DNA of 64,000 nt from Clostridium sulfidigenes (GCF_000732635.1 NZ_JPMD01000028.1:62001-126000), one strand, 5' to 3'; counted from the first letter of the stretch, positions 46,343 through 56,137 are shown. Numbers and translations are program-made. Notes: generated by a model not told the origin, from the letters alone.

Positions 46343-46777
46343 ATAATATAAGCCCCCTTTTATAATTGTGTTCAATATTTGCATTATAGCATAATATAAA
46401 AACATTGAATATAATTAATTTTGTTAACAATAAGTTAATATATATAGTTTTTTTTCGACCTTTTATTAAAAATATATTAATTTTTTACTTTTTGTTAATA
46501 TATAATCCTTTACATCGCAAGTTAAACCTTTTCACTTTACGTAAAATATATAATTAACCCAGTATAAAATTTACCTAAATATTTTAATGTTTATAATATT
46601 TTTTTTCATTCAAATTATTCTTTCTATTAATTATACAATTTATATAAATTATAGAACTCTAAAATTACTCAGTATATTGACATAACTTTAATAGAATTAT
46701 ACTATTAATTTATTGGCTAAAGTTGACTAAATTTAGTAAATATATAGTTTATATTAGAAATTAAGGAGAATACATTT
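46343..46777. other. AT-rich intergenic region between divergent glnA and exonuclease genes
   Basis: 435 bases with very low G+C and many T-runs. It must hold the divergent promoters of glnA and the exonuclease. I see no hairpin, riboswitch or reading frame that I can support. Confidence 0.6.
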
Positions 46778-47392
46778 ATGAAATTATTATTTTTCGATAC
46801 TGAAACTACTAGTATAAAACCTGGTAATATATGTCAATTATCATATATTACTGTTGATACTAGCACAAAACCTCAAACAACAGTAGGTAAAAATTATTTC
46901 TTTACTGTAGAAGAAATGAGTGAAAGTGCTCAAGCTATACATGGCTTTTCTTTAGAAAAACTCTACGAACTGAGTAATGGAAAATATTTCGAAGATACTT
47001 ATGAGGAATTTATAGATGATTTTATCAATAGTGATATAATTATTGGACACAATGTTCAATTTGATATTAAATTTTTAAAAAGCGAACTAGAATTTTTAGA
47101 TATTCCTTTTAATCCTAAAGGTTCATTTTGTACTATGTCATATTATAAAGAAATATGTAAAGCTACTAATTCTAGAGGCTTATTAAAAAATCCTTCTCTT
47201 GGAGAAGTGATAAACTTTTTAAACCTTAAGGAAGATTTTCTTCAAAATAAATGTACTTCTCTATTTGGTGAGACATCTAGCTATCATGATGCAAGATTTG
47301 ACACAACTTGTACTTATATGTTAGTAATTCAAGGAATAAAAACTGGATTAATTCCTCCAAAATTTTTTACTAATATGTTACAATTTAAGTAA
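46778..47392 (+). CDS. DEDDh-family 3'-5' exonuclease (PolIII epsilon-like)
   Basis: 204 aa. Exo I LLFFDTETTS near residue 3 (DxE), Exo II IIGHNVQFDIKFLKSEL near 88 and Exo III YHDARFDTTCTYML near 170 (HD...D) give the full DEDDh catalytic set. Stand-alone proteins of this kind proofread or degrade DNA or RNA ends. There is no polymerase or helicase domain. It has AAGGAG upstream of ATG and is followed 38 nt later by the amidohydrolase gene. Confidence 0.9.
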   Translation: MKLLFFDTETTSIKPGNICQLSYITVDTSTKPQTTVGKNYFFTVEEMSESAQAIHGFSLEKLYELSNGKYFEDTYEEFIDDFINSDIIIGHNVQFDIKFLKSELEFLDIPFNPKGSFCTMSYYKEICKATNSRGLLKNPSLGEVINFLNLKEDFLQNKCTSLFGETSSYHDARFDTTCTYMLVIQGIKTGLIPPKFFTNMLQFK

Positions 47393-47430
47393 TACTGTGA
47401 AGTAAAACTTTTATTTTAGGAGTGATTTAA

Positions 47431-48597
47431 ATGATAGCTATTAAAAATGTTACTATCCACACTATGGCGGAAGATGAAATTATTAAAAATGGTGTTATAT
47501 TAATTGATAATGGCAAAATATGCAACCTTGGTTCAACCATAGCAATTCCTGAAAACATAGAAATTATCGATGGGAAAAATGGCTTTTTAATGCCAGGTAT
47601 TATTGATGCTCATTGTCATATTGGAATGTGGGAAGATGGATTAGGATTTGAAGGTAGTGATGGAAATGAAACTACTGATCCAGTTACACCTCATCTTAGA
47701 GCTATAGATGCAATAAATCCTGTGGACAAATGTTTTCAAGAAGCATTAGACGCTGGTATTACAACTGTGGCAACTGGTCCTGGAAGTGCTAATGTAATAG
47801 GTGGAACCTTTGCAACTATGAAAACTTATGGAAAAACTATAGATGATATGGTTATTAATGAGTGTACTGCTATGAAATCTGCCTTTGGAGAAAACCCTAA
47901 GCGAGTTTATAGTGGTAAAAAAGTTACTCCAAGTACTAGAATGGCTACTGCAGCTATCCTTCGTGAAAATTTAATAAAAGCTAAAAATTATGTAGAAAAA
48001 CAAGAAGCCTTTAAAAATGGTAGTGCTAAAGCTCCAGACTTTGACATGAAGTTAGAAGCCTTAGCAAAGGTCATTAGAAAGGAAATTCCATTGAAATCTC
48101 ATGCTCATAGAGCTGATGATATTCTTACTGCTATTAGAATAGCTAGAGAATTTGATTTAGACCTTTCTTTAGAGCATTGTACTGAAGGACATTTAATAAC
48201 CGAAAGCCTTAAAGATGAACATATAAAATCTATAATTATAGGTCCAAGCTTATCTGATAGAAGTAAAGTAGAACTGAAAAATTTAACATTTAAAACTCCT
48301 ATGATTTTAAACAAAGCTGGAATAAAAGTTTCCATTATGACTGATCACCCTGTAATTCCACTTCAATATATATCTCTATGTGCTGCCCTTGCTGCTAGAG
48401 AAGGAATGGATGAAGAAGAGGCTTTAAGATCTATTACCATAAATCCAGCTCGTGCAATAAATGCAGATCATAGAGTTGGTAGTATTGAAATAGGAAAAGA
48501 TGCAGACATTATAATATATAATGGACATCCTTTTGATCTTAGAAATACTGTTAAACTTGTAATGATTGATGGTAAAGTAGTTAAAAATCAACTTTAA
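47431..48597 (+). CDS. Metal-dependent amidohydrolase (imidazolonepropionase-like)
   Basis: 388 aa. PGIIDAHCHIGMWEDGLG near 54 has the HxH pair, IPLKSHAHRADDI near 218 and LSLEHCTEGHL near 246 the later His ligands, and SIMTDHPVIPLQ near 300 the catalytic Asp. Relatives are annotated as amidohydrolases of unknown or imidazolonepropionase-like function. The substrate is not evident and no partner genes for histidine catabolism are nearby. It starts at ATG with TAGGAGTG upstream and ends before a terminator. Confidence 0.8.
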   Translation: MIAIKNVTIHTMAEDEIIKNGVILIDNGKICNLGSTIAIPENIEIIDGKNGFLMPGIIDAHCHIGMWEDGLGFEGSDGNETTDPVTPHLRAIDAINPVDKCFQEALDAGITTVATGPGSANVIGGTFATMKTYGKTIDDMVINECTAMKSAFGENPKRVYSGKKVTPSTRMATAAILRENLIKAKNYVEKQEAFKNGSAKAPDFDMKLEALAKVIRKEIPLKSHAHRADDILTAIRIAREFDLDLSLEHCTEGHLITESLKDEHIKSIIIGPSLSDRSKVELKNLTFKTPMILNKAGIKVSIMTDHPVIPLQYISLCAALAAREGMDEEEALRSITINPARAINADHRVGSIEIGKDADIIIYNGHPFDLRNTVKLVMIDGKVVKNQL

Positions 48598-48668
48598 TTT
48601 AATTAATTATTAATTTATGTAAATAAGTAAAATATAACAGAATATTATTAGGGGCATTCCTTATTTAG

Positions 48669-48706
48669 AATATACCTAGTTACATTGATATGTAGCTAGG
48701 TATATT
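48669..48706 (+). terminator. Terminator after the amidohydrolase gene
   Basis: A 16-bp stem with one G-T wobble (AATATACCTAGTTACA at 48669-48684, TGTAGCTAGGTATATT at 48691-48706) followed by TTATTATT. The remainder of the 48598-48930 gap is A/T sequence that must include the ftsH-like promoter. Confidence 0.8.
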
Positions 48707-48930
48707 TTATTATTACATATTCTACCTTTTATCTTTACAATTCTACCATAACTTACATTTACAAATTTTAGGTTAATTTGTGGACTTTAGTTTTAAATTT
48801 TGTATAATACTAATTACAGCATGAAACAATCTTTTTATAGATAAAACATTATTCTTTAATCATTTTATATTGTATATATCAAATTCTATTTTATAAAAAA
48901 GTATATACAAATTTTAAGGAGGTAAGATTA

Positions 48931-50685
48931 TTGATAGATAACATTAAAAAGAATTTAATCATTATTCCTTTAAGTATTTTAGTATTATCAATTGTAGCTT
49001 TAATTTTATTGAATATAGGTGCAGCTACAATCCCCTATAAAGCATATTCAGATTTTTTACTGGATTTAGAAAGTAATAATATATCTAAAGTATCCATGTC
49101 TCAAACACCTAAAATTACTGTTATAGATAAATTGGGAAATAAATATTCTACAGATAATCCTAATAGTAATACTCTTAAAGAAACTCTTTTAAAAGAAGGT
49201 ATTACAGTTGAAAGTTCTTCTACTTTACCAACAAATCAACGTATAGCAGTTATATTCCTCAGCCTTTCTGCTGTAACTACTATATTTTTGGCTATAAAAA
49301 GGAATAGTTCTGGTGGAACAATGACTTCTATTACTGCAATTGATGGACAAAGTGTTTCTAAGGATAAATTTAGCTTTAATTCTGTAGCCGGCAATGATGA
49401 GGCTAAAGAAAGTTTAAAGGATATAGTAGATTTTCTTAAAAATCCAGAAAAATATGCTTCTTACGGCGCAAGAATGCCTAAAGGTGTAATTCTTTATGGA
49501 GATCCCGGAACTGGGAAAACTCTATTAGCAAAAGCTATAGCTGGTGAAGCTAATGTTCCTTTCTATGCTGTATCTGGTTCAGACTTTGTTCAGATGTATG
49601 TTGGAGTAGGTGCAAGTAGAATTAGAAATTTATTCAAGAAAGCTAAGACTCATGGTAAAGCTGTTATTTTTATTGATGAAATCGATGCTATAGGTAAAAA
49701 GCGTAGTTCTAATAAATCTGGTAATTCTGATGAAAAGGATCAAACCTTAAATGCTCTTCTAACTGAGATGTCGGGATTTAAAGAAAGTGAAGGTATTGTA
49801 GTTATAGCAGCTACTAATAGACTTGATATATTAGATGAAGCTCTTTTAAGACCTGGTAGATTCGATAGGCATATAGAGGTGTCTCTTCCAGATATTAATG
49901 CAAGAGAAAAAATATTAAATCTTCACTTTAAAAATAAACCAGTAAGTGATATGAACATAAGAGATATCGCACATAATACAGCCTATTTTTCTGGTGCTAA
50001 ATTGGAAAATTTGGTAAACGAAGCTGCTATAATTGCATGCAAAGAAGATGCTCCATATATCACTGGTGAACATATGGATAAAGCCTTTTCAATAGTAGTA
50101 GCTGGTCATGAAAAATTAGATAAAGAATCTCTTAAAGAAGAAGATATGAAAATTACTGCTTATCATGAAGTTGGACATGCATTGATTTCCCACTTAAAAG
50201 TTCCAGAAGAAAAAATCTCTAAAATAACTATAATCCCTACTTCTAAGGGTGCAGGTGGATACACTTTAACTATAGGTGAAGATAACACCTACCATAATCT
50301 AGATTATTTAAAAAGAAAAATCATGGTTTTATTGGGTGGAAGAGCTGCGGAAGAAATTATCTTTGGTGAAGAAAAAATAACTACTGGAGCCTTCAATGAT
50401 TTAAAGAAAACTACCAATATAGTTAATAATATGGTATGTGAATATGGTATGGGAAAATCTCTAGGTCTTTTAAGACTTTCAGAAATGCAAGGAATACCTA
50501 CTGATTATTATACTACAGTAGTATTGGAAGAGTGTAAATCTGTACTGGATGAATTGTATGAAGAAGTTAAAAACACCTTAAATAATAATTTAGATTTATT
50601 AGTTAAGCTATCTGAAGAACTACTTTTAAAAGAAACTCTATATACTGATGACATTCTTAATGTAATATATGGTAAAACAAGCTAA
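48931..50685 (+). CDS. ftsH: FtsH-like membrane AAA+ zinc protease
   Basis: 584 aa. Two N-terminal membrane helices (about 9-30 and 105-120) flank a small extracytoplasmic region. The AAA+ domain has Walker A YGDPGTGKTLLAKA near 188, the pore loop FVQMYVGVGASR, Walker B VIFIDEIDAIGKK near 247 and the second region of homology ATNRLDILDEALLRPGRFDRH. The peptidase domain has the zinc site AYHEVGHAL near 410. It is a quality-control protease at the membrane. It is shorter than main FtsH proteins (~600-650 aa), so it may be a second, specialised copy. TTG start with AAGGAGGT upstream. Confidence 0.92.
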   Translation: MIDNIKKNLIIIPLSILVLSIVALILLNIGAATIPYKAYSDFLLDLESNNISKVSMSQTPKITVIDKLGNKYSTDNPNSNTLKETLLKEGITVESSSTLPTNQRIAVIFLSLSAVTTIFLAIKRNSSGGTMTSITAIDGQSVSKDKFSFNSVAGNDEAKESLKDIVDFLKNPEKYASYGARMPKGVILYGDPGTGKTLLAKAIAGEANVPFYAVSGSDFVQMYVGVGASRIRNLFKKAKTHGKAVIFIDEIDAIGKKRSSNKSGNSDEKDQTLNALLTEMSGFKESEGIVVIAATNRLDILDEALLRPGRFDRHIEVSLPDINAREKILNLHFKNKPVSDMNIRDIAHNTAYFSGAKLENLVNEAAIIACKEDAPYITGEHMDKAFSIVVAGHEKLDKESLKEEDMKITAYHEVGHALISHLKVPEEKISKITIIPTSKGAGGYTLTIGEDNTYHNLDYLKRKIMVLLGGRAAEEIIFGEEKITTGAFNDLKKTTNIVNNMVCEYGMGKSLGLLRLSEMQGIPTDYYTTVVLEECKSVLDELYEEVKNTLNNNLDLLVKLSEELLLKETLYTDDILNVIYGKTS

Positions 50686-50705
50686 TCTATGTACAATATT
50701 CTTTG

Positions 50706-50731
50706 AAACCTAGGGGTAATTCCTTAGGTTT
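50706..50731 (+). terminator. Terminator of the ftsH-like gene
   Basis: AAACCTAGG...CCTTAGGTTT hairpin followed by TTTATTTTAA, 20 bases past the ftsH-like stop. Confidence 0.7.
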
Positions 50732-50786
50732 TTATTTTAATGCTAATTATTGGTATATCATTAGAATACTTGTACTTTTATATATA

Positions 50787-50830
50787 AAAAGGCATGAAAC
50801 CATTTTAATTTTTTAGGTTTCATACCTTTT
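50787..50830 (-). terminator. Terminator of psuK-psuG
   Basis: A 15-bp stem with one mismatch (AAAAGGCATGAAACC at 50787-50801, GGTTTCATACCTTTT at 50816-50830); on the minus strand it ends in CCTTTTTATATA. A further 11-bp hairpin (AGATAAGTTTT/AAAACTTATCT, 50866-50897) lies closer to the psuG stop but lacks a T-run. Confidence 0.7.
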
Positions 50831-50918
50831 ATATTTTATATAGGTAATATTACATGTTATATACCAGATAAGTTTTACCTGAAATTAAAACTTATCTAGT
50901 TATATATCCTTTAAAATG

Positions 50919-51836
50919 CTATTGTAGCTTAGATAGTTCTACTGCTAGTTTTGCTCCAACCTTAGCATTATTAAATACTAATTGAATGTTAGATTCTAAA
51001 CTTGATCCACCTGTAATCTCTTTAACTTTAGAAAGTAAGAATGGTGTACTCTCTTTTCCTACTATTCCTTTCTCTTCCGCTTCCTTAACAGCTGTTTCTA
51101 TAGCATTATTAATTGTATCATAATCCATCTCAAACTCTTCTGGTATTGGGTTTGCAACAACCATACCACCCTCTAAACCTAAATCCCATTTAGCCTTTAA
51201 TGCTTTTGCAAGTATTTCTTCACTATCCACTTTATAGTCTACTTTAAATCCAGATTTTCTTGTGTAGAATGCCGGTAATTCTTCTGTTTGGAATCCTACT
51301 ACAGGTACTCCCTTAGTTTCTAGGTATTCACGAGTTAACCCTATATCAAGAATAGATTTACATCCAGCACATACTACAGCTACGTCAGTCATAGCTAATT
51401 CTTCAAGGTCAGCTGATATATCCATAGTCTGTGCAGCACCTCTATGAACTCCTCCAATTCCACCTGTAGCAAATACCTTAATTCCAGCAAGTGCTGCAAT
51501 AATCATTGTAGATGCAACTGTAGTAGCTCCATTTAGTTTATTAGCAACTATAAAAGGTATATCCCTTCTGCTAGTTTTTATTACTCCAGAAGTTTTTCCT
51601 AAAAATTCAACTTCTTCAGTTGTTAATCCAACTTTTAATTTCCCTTCAAGAATAGCTATAGTTGCTGGGATTGCTCCATTTTCTCTAATTATGCTTTCCA
51701 CTTTTAATGCAGTTTCTACATTTTTAGGGTAAGGCATTCCATGAGATATTATAGTTGATTCTAAAGCAACTACTGGCTTTCCTTCCATTAATGCTGCTTT
51801 TACCTCTGGGTTTATATCTAAATATTTTTCTAACAT
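50919..51836 (-). CDS. psuG: Pseudouridine-5'-phosphate glycosidase
   Basis: 305 aa, family length. VVALESTIISHGMPYPKNVE near 22, GLTTEEVEFLGK near 70, ATTVASTMIIAALAGIKVFATGGIGGVHRGA near 105 and VVCAGCKSILDIG near 153 are hallmark blocks. It splits pseudouridine 5'-phosphate into uracil and ribose 5-phosphate. The ATG overlaps the stop of psuK (TAATG), so the two are translationally coupled, giving a complete kinase-glycosidase pathway for pseudouridine breakdown. Confidence 0.95.
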   Translation of the reverse strand: MLEKYLDINPEVKAALMEGKPVVALESTIISHGMPYPKNVETALKVESIIRENGAIPATIAILEGKLKVGLTTEEVEFLGKTSGVIKTSRRDIPFIVANKLNGATTVASTMIIAALAGIKVFATGGIGGVHRGAAQTMDISADLEELAMTDVAVVCAGCKSILDIGLTREYLETKGVPVVGFQTEELPAFYTRKSGFKVDYKVDSEEILAKALKAKWDLGLEGGMVVANPIPEEFEMDYDTINNAIETAVKEAEEKGIVGKESTPFLLSKVKEITGGSSLESNIQLVFNNAKVGAKLAVELSKLQ

Positions 51837-52927
51837 TATTTAATCTCCTCCAATTTTTTATTTATATTTTCCAAAGACATATTTGGATTAATAGTATCTT
51901 TATGAGTAATTGCAAGTGAAGAACAAGCTGAAGCAACCTTCAAAGTATGTATTAAATCAAAATTATTCATACTTGAGTATACTAATCCAGCAACAAAAGC
52001 ATCCCCTGCACCATTAGCATTAACAACTTTAACTTTGGGTGGAGTAAATAATCCTTTACTTATCCCATCATTATAATATACTCCTTCTTCACCTAGACTT
52101 ATAAATACATTTTTTACACCTAAGTTTAAAAAGTAATCACTAACTTTTTCTACCTCATCCATAGTACTAATTTTCATTCCAGATAAAATCTCAGCTTCAA
52201 TTTTATTAGGTTTTATTGTATGAAACTTATGAATGATGTCCTTTACCTTAACTGCCTTAGATGATGATACTGTATCTAAGAAAAATTTTGTATTTTTAAA
52301 GTTATTAACTACATACTCTATTACTTCCTTAGGAATATTAGTGTCTATAATACATATTCTAGAACTTTCAATTACTGATTTTTTAGTTTTAATAAATTCT
52401 ATTGTCATCTTATCATAGATATCCATGGATGAAATTGCTACCTTCATATCTCCTGAATAATCAAGAACAGACATATATACAGATGTAGATTCTCCATCTA
52501 ATTTAAGGCTATGTTCTAAATCTAAACCAATTTCTCTGCCTTCATCTATAATCTTACGACCATAAATATCATTACCAATAACAGAAATTAGTTTTGTAGA
52601 AACTTCTAATCTACACAAATTTTCACCTATATTCCTACCAACCCCACCTAAAGAAAATTTTATATTTCCAGGGTTAGAATCATTAAGTCTTAACTCATCA
52701 TTAGAAAATCCTACTATATCTATATTAGTTCCTCCTATTATAGACACAAAATTTTCTTTACTCATTACATATCCTCTACCTGAGATGTATCCTTTTTTTA
52801 TAAGGTTTCCTATATGTACTCCTACAGATGACCTAGTAATCTTAAGAATATCTGCTATTTCATTTTGAGATATTAAGGGGTTATCCTTTATAAGATTTAA
52901 TATTTCTTCTTCTCTATTTGTCATCAT
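51836..52927 (-). CDS. psuK: Pseudouridine kinase with N-terminal HTH (PfkB family)
   Basis: 363 aa. Residues 1-55 form a winged helix-turn-helix (EEEILNLIKDNPLISQNEIADILKITRSS, then KKGYISGRGYV). Residues 58-360 are a PfkB sugar/nucleoside kinase: SIIGGTNIDIVGF near 62, GGVGRNIGENL near 92 and NANGAGDAFVAGLVYS near 305 with the catalytic Asp. It phosphorylates pseudouridine for PsuG. The HTH suggests it may also control its own operon; two direct ATTTGCTTA repeats lie just upstream of its start. AGAGGAG precedes two adjacent ATG codons, either usable. Confidence 0.92.
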   Translation of the reverse strand: MMTNREEEILNLIKDNPLISQNEIADILKITRSSVGVHIGNLIKKGYISGRGYVMSKENFVSIIGGTNIDIVGFSNDELRLNDSNPGNIKFSLGGVGRNIGENLCRLEVSTKLISVIGNDIYGRKIIDEGREIGLDLEHSLKLDGESTSVYMSVLDYSGDMKVAISSMDIYDKMTIEFIKTKKSVIESSRICIIDTNIPKEVIEYVVNNFKNTKFFLDTVSSSKAVKVKDIIHKFHTIKPNKIEAEILSGMKISTMDEVEKVSDYFLNLGVKNVFISLGEEGVYYNDGISKGLFTPPKVKVVNANGAGDAFVAGLVYSSMNNFDLIHTLKVASACSSLAITHKDTINPNMSLENINKKLEEIK

Positions 52928-52941
52928 TTTCTCCTCTTAAT

Positions 52942-52969
52942 ATTTGCTTATTTTATAAAGATTTGCTTA
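52942..52969. promoter_or_regulatory. Direct repeats upstream of psuK (candidate operator)
   Basis: ATTTGCTTA occurs at 52942-52950 and 52961-52969, 19 bases apart (about two helical turns), within 45 bases of the psuK start. This is a plausible site for PsuK's own HTH domain. Confidence 0.4.
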
Positions 52970-53225
52970 CTTGATTTTAGCATACTATAAAAATTAATGC
53001 AATAATATTTTATCCAAAAATTTTAATGCAATAAATTTATATTTATTTTTTCTCACTATAATATTCCTTAGAATTTGTAATTTATTACGAGTATGGAATT
53101 ATATTATCTAAATTTATGTAAGTAATACCTTAATATTAGACAATGTATGCATTATTTTCTATTTAATTTTTAATTTATCCCCTATAGTTTTAATTATTCT
53201 TAAATCATATAAACAATTCAATATA

Positions 53226-53310
53226 TTGCACCATAAAGATTTTCGAGTTATAATAAAGTTTGTACTATAGGAGTCATTAATACAATGTCTTTATAATTTA
53301 TACTATAGGA
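53226..53310 (+). promoter_or_regulatory. Rnf operon promoter
   Basis: A consensus-like sigma-A promoter: TTGCAC at 53226-53231, 17-nt spacer, TATAAT at 53249-53254. Downstream, TACTATAGGA is repeated at 53263-53272 and 53301-53310. The remaining part of the 52928-53323 gap is plain A/T sequence. Confidence 0.75.
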
Positions 53311-53323
53311 ATGGAGGAATATT

Positions 53324-54644
53324 ATGGGACTATTAACTTTTAAACGAGGCATTCATCCGCCTCACGGAAAACATTTTTCAGAAAAAAAAAGAAATTGAAA
53401 CCTATCTTCCAAAGGGTGATTTAGTGTTCCCTATGAGCCAACATATAGGGGCTCCATGTGAACCTATTGTAAAAAAGGGAGATAAAGTTGTAGTTGGACA
53501 AAAAATTGGTGCAAGCACATCTTTTGTTTCATCTAATATCTATTCTAGTGTATCTGGAATAGTTAAAAATGTAACACCTATGCTTACGTCAAGTGGTTCA
53601 AAGGTTATGAGCGTTATTATTGAAAACGATAATATCTATGAAGAAATAGCCTATACACCACACGAAAATTATAAGAATTTATCTAAAAATGAGCTATTAG
53701 AGATAATTCAAGAAGCTGGTATTGTAGGTCTTGGAGGTGCATGCTTTCCAACTCATGTTAAGCTAAATCCACCAAAAGAATGCAATATTGATACTATTGT
53801 TATCAATGCAGCTGAATGCGAACCTTACTTAACTTGTGACCATCAGTTAATGCTACAATATTCTAATGAGATAGCTGAAGGTTTAGAGATCCTTTCTCAA
53901 ATGTTTCCTGAAGTAAAAATCTTCTTAGGTATTGAGAACAACAAAAGTGATGCTATTACAATAATGAAAGCGGTTGTAGAACCTATTAAAAATGTTGAAA
54001 TAGCAGAACTTAAAACTAAGTATCCACAAGGTGCAGAAAAACAGTTAATCTATTCTGTTACTAAAAGAGAAGTTCCAACTGGAAAACTACCTGCAGATGC
54101 TGGTTGCATAGTTCAAAACGTAGCTACTATTTTTGCTATTAGAGAAGCAGTTATTCTTGGTAAACCACTTACTGAAAGAATAGTTACTGTTACTGGAGGT
54201 GCAATAAAGACTCCAAAAAACCTAAGAGTTAAATTTGGTACAAGCTTGAGAGAACTTGTTGATTATTGTGATGGATTTAACGAAGAGCCTATTAAAGTTC
54301 TTAGCGGTGGTCCAATGATGGGAACTGCACTATTTACTTTAGACATTCCTGCAATAAAAGGTACTTCTGGCATACTTTGCTTAACAAAATCAGAAGCTGT
54401 GCCTACTGTTGAATCAAACTGTATCAGATGTGGAAAATGTGTTAATGCATGTCCAATGTTCTTGCTTCCAAATAAACTTAATGCTCAAGTTGTAAGAGGC
54501 GATTATGAGAACTTTGAAAAGTTTGGTGGACTTAACTGCATTGAATGTGGTGCTTGTAGCTATTCTTGCCCTGCTAAGAGAAATTTAACTCAAACTTGCA
54601 AAGAGGGTAAAAAAAGAGTTATAGCTAATAAAAAGAAAAAGTAG
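53324..54644 (+). CDS. rnfC: RnfC, frameshifted in an A9 run near the start
   Basis: RnfC is the peripheral subunit of the Rnf complex that oxidises ferredoxin, reduces NAD+ and pumps ions. The true start is ATG 53324 (MGLLTFKRGIHPPHGKHFSE) with GGAGGAAT upstream. Nine A residues at 53382-53390 shift the frame to a TGA at 53396-53398; with eight the sequence reads SEKKEIETYLPKGDLVFPMSQHIG and continues for about 440 aa. Later motifs are intact: GLGGACFPTHVK, AAECEPYLTCDH, and two [4Fe-4S] sites (CIRCGKCVNACP, CIECGACSYSCP). A run of nine A often allows polymerase slippage, so the protein may still be made. Otherwise it is a real frameshift or a sequencing error. Confidence 0.88.
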
Positions 54645-54655
54645 AGGTGAACATA

Positions 54656-55591
54656 ATGTCTGGAAATTTATATAACGTATCAGTATCGCCACATATCAAA
54701 TCTAAGGAAACAGTATCAACTGTAATGAGAGATGTACTAATCGCTTTAGTACCAGCTACTGTAGCAGGTATTTATTTCTTTGGGAAAGAAGCAGCCTTAG
54801 TTATGATAACAGCTATTGTTTCTGCAATGCTAAGCGAATACTTATTTAATAAAATAACTAAAAGACCAAATTCATTAAAAGATTTAAGTGCAGTTATTAC
54901 TGGATTACTACTTGCTTTTAACTTGCCTCCTACACTTCCTCTTTGGATGGTTGCTGTTGGTAGTGCATTTGCTATCATTGTTGTTAAATGTTTTTTTGGC
55001 GGTCTTGGTCAAAATATTATGAACCCAGCCCTTGCTGGAAGAGCATTCTTGCTTGCTGCATATCCTAGTCAAATGACTGAATGGACTATAGATGGTGCAA
55101 CTAAAGCTACTCCACTTGCTATACTTCGTAATGGTGGTGGATTACTTCCTGATACTCTAGATGCATTCCTTGGTACTAACTTAGCTGGATGTATCGGAGA
55201 AGTTTCTGCTTTCGCCCTACTTCTTGGTGGAGCTTATCTATTATATAGAAAAGTTATAACATGGCACATTCCTGCTACGTATATTGGTACAGTTTTTGTA
55301 ATAACTACAGTATTAGGTAGAGATGGATTTATGCAGGGAAATGGAATATATGAAATATTCATAGGTGGATTAATGCTTGGTGCTATATTCATGGCTACTG
55401 ATTATACTACATCTCCTATGACTAGAAAAGGTCAAATCATATTTGGTGTTGGTTGTGGTTTATTAACATCATTAATTCGTTTATACGGTGGTTATGCAGA
55501 AGGTGTTTCTTACTCAATCTTAATAATGAACTTATTAGTTCCAATGATTGATAAATGGACGAATCCACGTGTGTTCGGAGGTGCAAAATAA
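54656..55591 (+). CDS. rnfD: RnfD, ion-translocating electron transport subunit
   Basis: 311 aa with about eight to nine membrane helices. GGLGQNIMNPALAGRAFLL near 118, AYPSQMTEWTIDGATKATPL near 138 (with the Thr expected to carry covalent FMN in the DGATxAT-like motif), and FMATDYTTSPMTRKGQIIFG near 245 match RnfD. It is the membrane-pumping subunit of the Rnf complex. I choose the ATG at 54656, six bases after AGAGGTGAA, rather than the upstream GTG at 54647. It overlaps rnfG by one base. Confidence 0.95.
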   Translation: MSGNLYNVSVSPHIKSKETVSTVMRDVLIALVPATVAGIYFFGKEAALVMITAIVSAMLSEYLFNKITKRPNSLKDLSAVITGLLLAFNLPPTLPLWMVAVGSAFAIIVVKCFFGGLGQNIMNPALAGRAFLLAAYPSQMTEWTIDGATKATPLAILRNGGGLLPDTLDAFLGTNLAGCIGEVSAFALLLGGAYLLYRKVITWHIPATYIGTVFVITTVLGRDGFMQGNGIYEIFIGGLMLGAIFMATDYTTSPMTRKGQIIFGVGCGLLTSLIRLYGGYAEGVSYSILIMNLLVPMIDKWTNPRVFGGAK

Positions 55592-56136
55592 TGAAAGAAA
55601 ATTTAAAATTAGGAGGAATTCTGCTTGCAATTACTGCAATTGCTGGTCTAATCCTTGCCTTTGCTTATGATATTACTAGAGCACCAATTGAAGCTAAAGC
55701 TAAAGAGGACCAAGCTGCTGCTATGAAAGTTGTCTTAGAAGCAGAAGAATTTTCAGAATTAAAAGATGGTATTGCCGATGAAAACGTAACAGGTATTTTT
55801 CAAGCTAAGACTAGTGGAAGTGATGCTGGTTATGTATTTCAAGTTAACTCATCAGGCTATGGTGGGAAAATTGAATTAATGGTTGGTATCGATGCTGAAG
55901 GAGCTGTTTCTGGTATTACGATTTTAAGTCATACTGAAACTCCTGGACTTGGTTCTAAAGCAAAGGATGATCCTTCTTTCGCAGCACAATACAAAGGTCT
56001 TTCTTCTGAAAAGGAACTTACTGTCGGTTCAGATATTCAAGCAATTACTGGTGCAACAATTACTTCTAAAGCAGTAACTACTGGTGTAAACACTGCTATA
56101 AATTACTACAATACTAACTTGAAAGGAGCAAAGTAG
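55591..56136 (+). CDS. rnfG: RnfG, FMN-binding subunit
   Basis: 181 aa. One N-terminal membrane helix (GGILLAITAIAGLILAFAY), then the extracytoplasmic FMN-binding domain: GYGGKIELMVGIDAEG near 90, TETPGLGSKAKDDPSF near 115 and ITGATITSKAVTTGVN near 153, where the Thr in GAT(I)TS is the usual site of covalent flavin. The ATG overlaps the rnfD stop (TAATG), so translation is coupled. Confidence 0.95.
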   Translation: MKENLKLGGILLAITAIAGLILAFAYDITRAPIEAKAKEDQAAAMKVVLEAEEFSELKDGIADENVTGIFQAKTSGSDAGYVFQVNSSGYGGKIELMVGIDAEGAVSGITILSHTETPGLGSKAKDDPSFAAQYKGLSSEKELTVGSDIQAITGATITSKAVTTGVNTAINYYNTNLKGAK

Positions 56137-56137
56137 A

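Noticed and set aside
46343..46405. The longer glnA start at 46405
   Set aside because: The extra 21 residues have no counterpart in the family, while the ATG at 46342 has a strong AAGGGGG.
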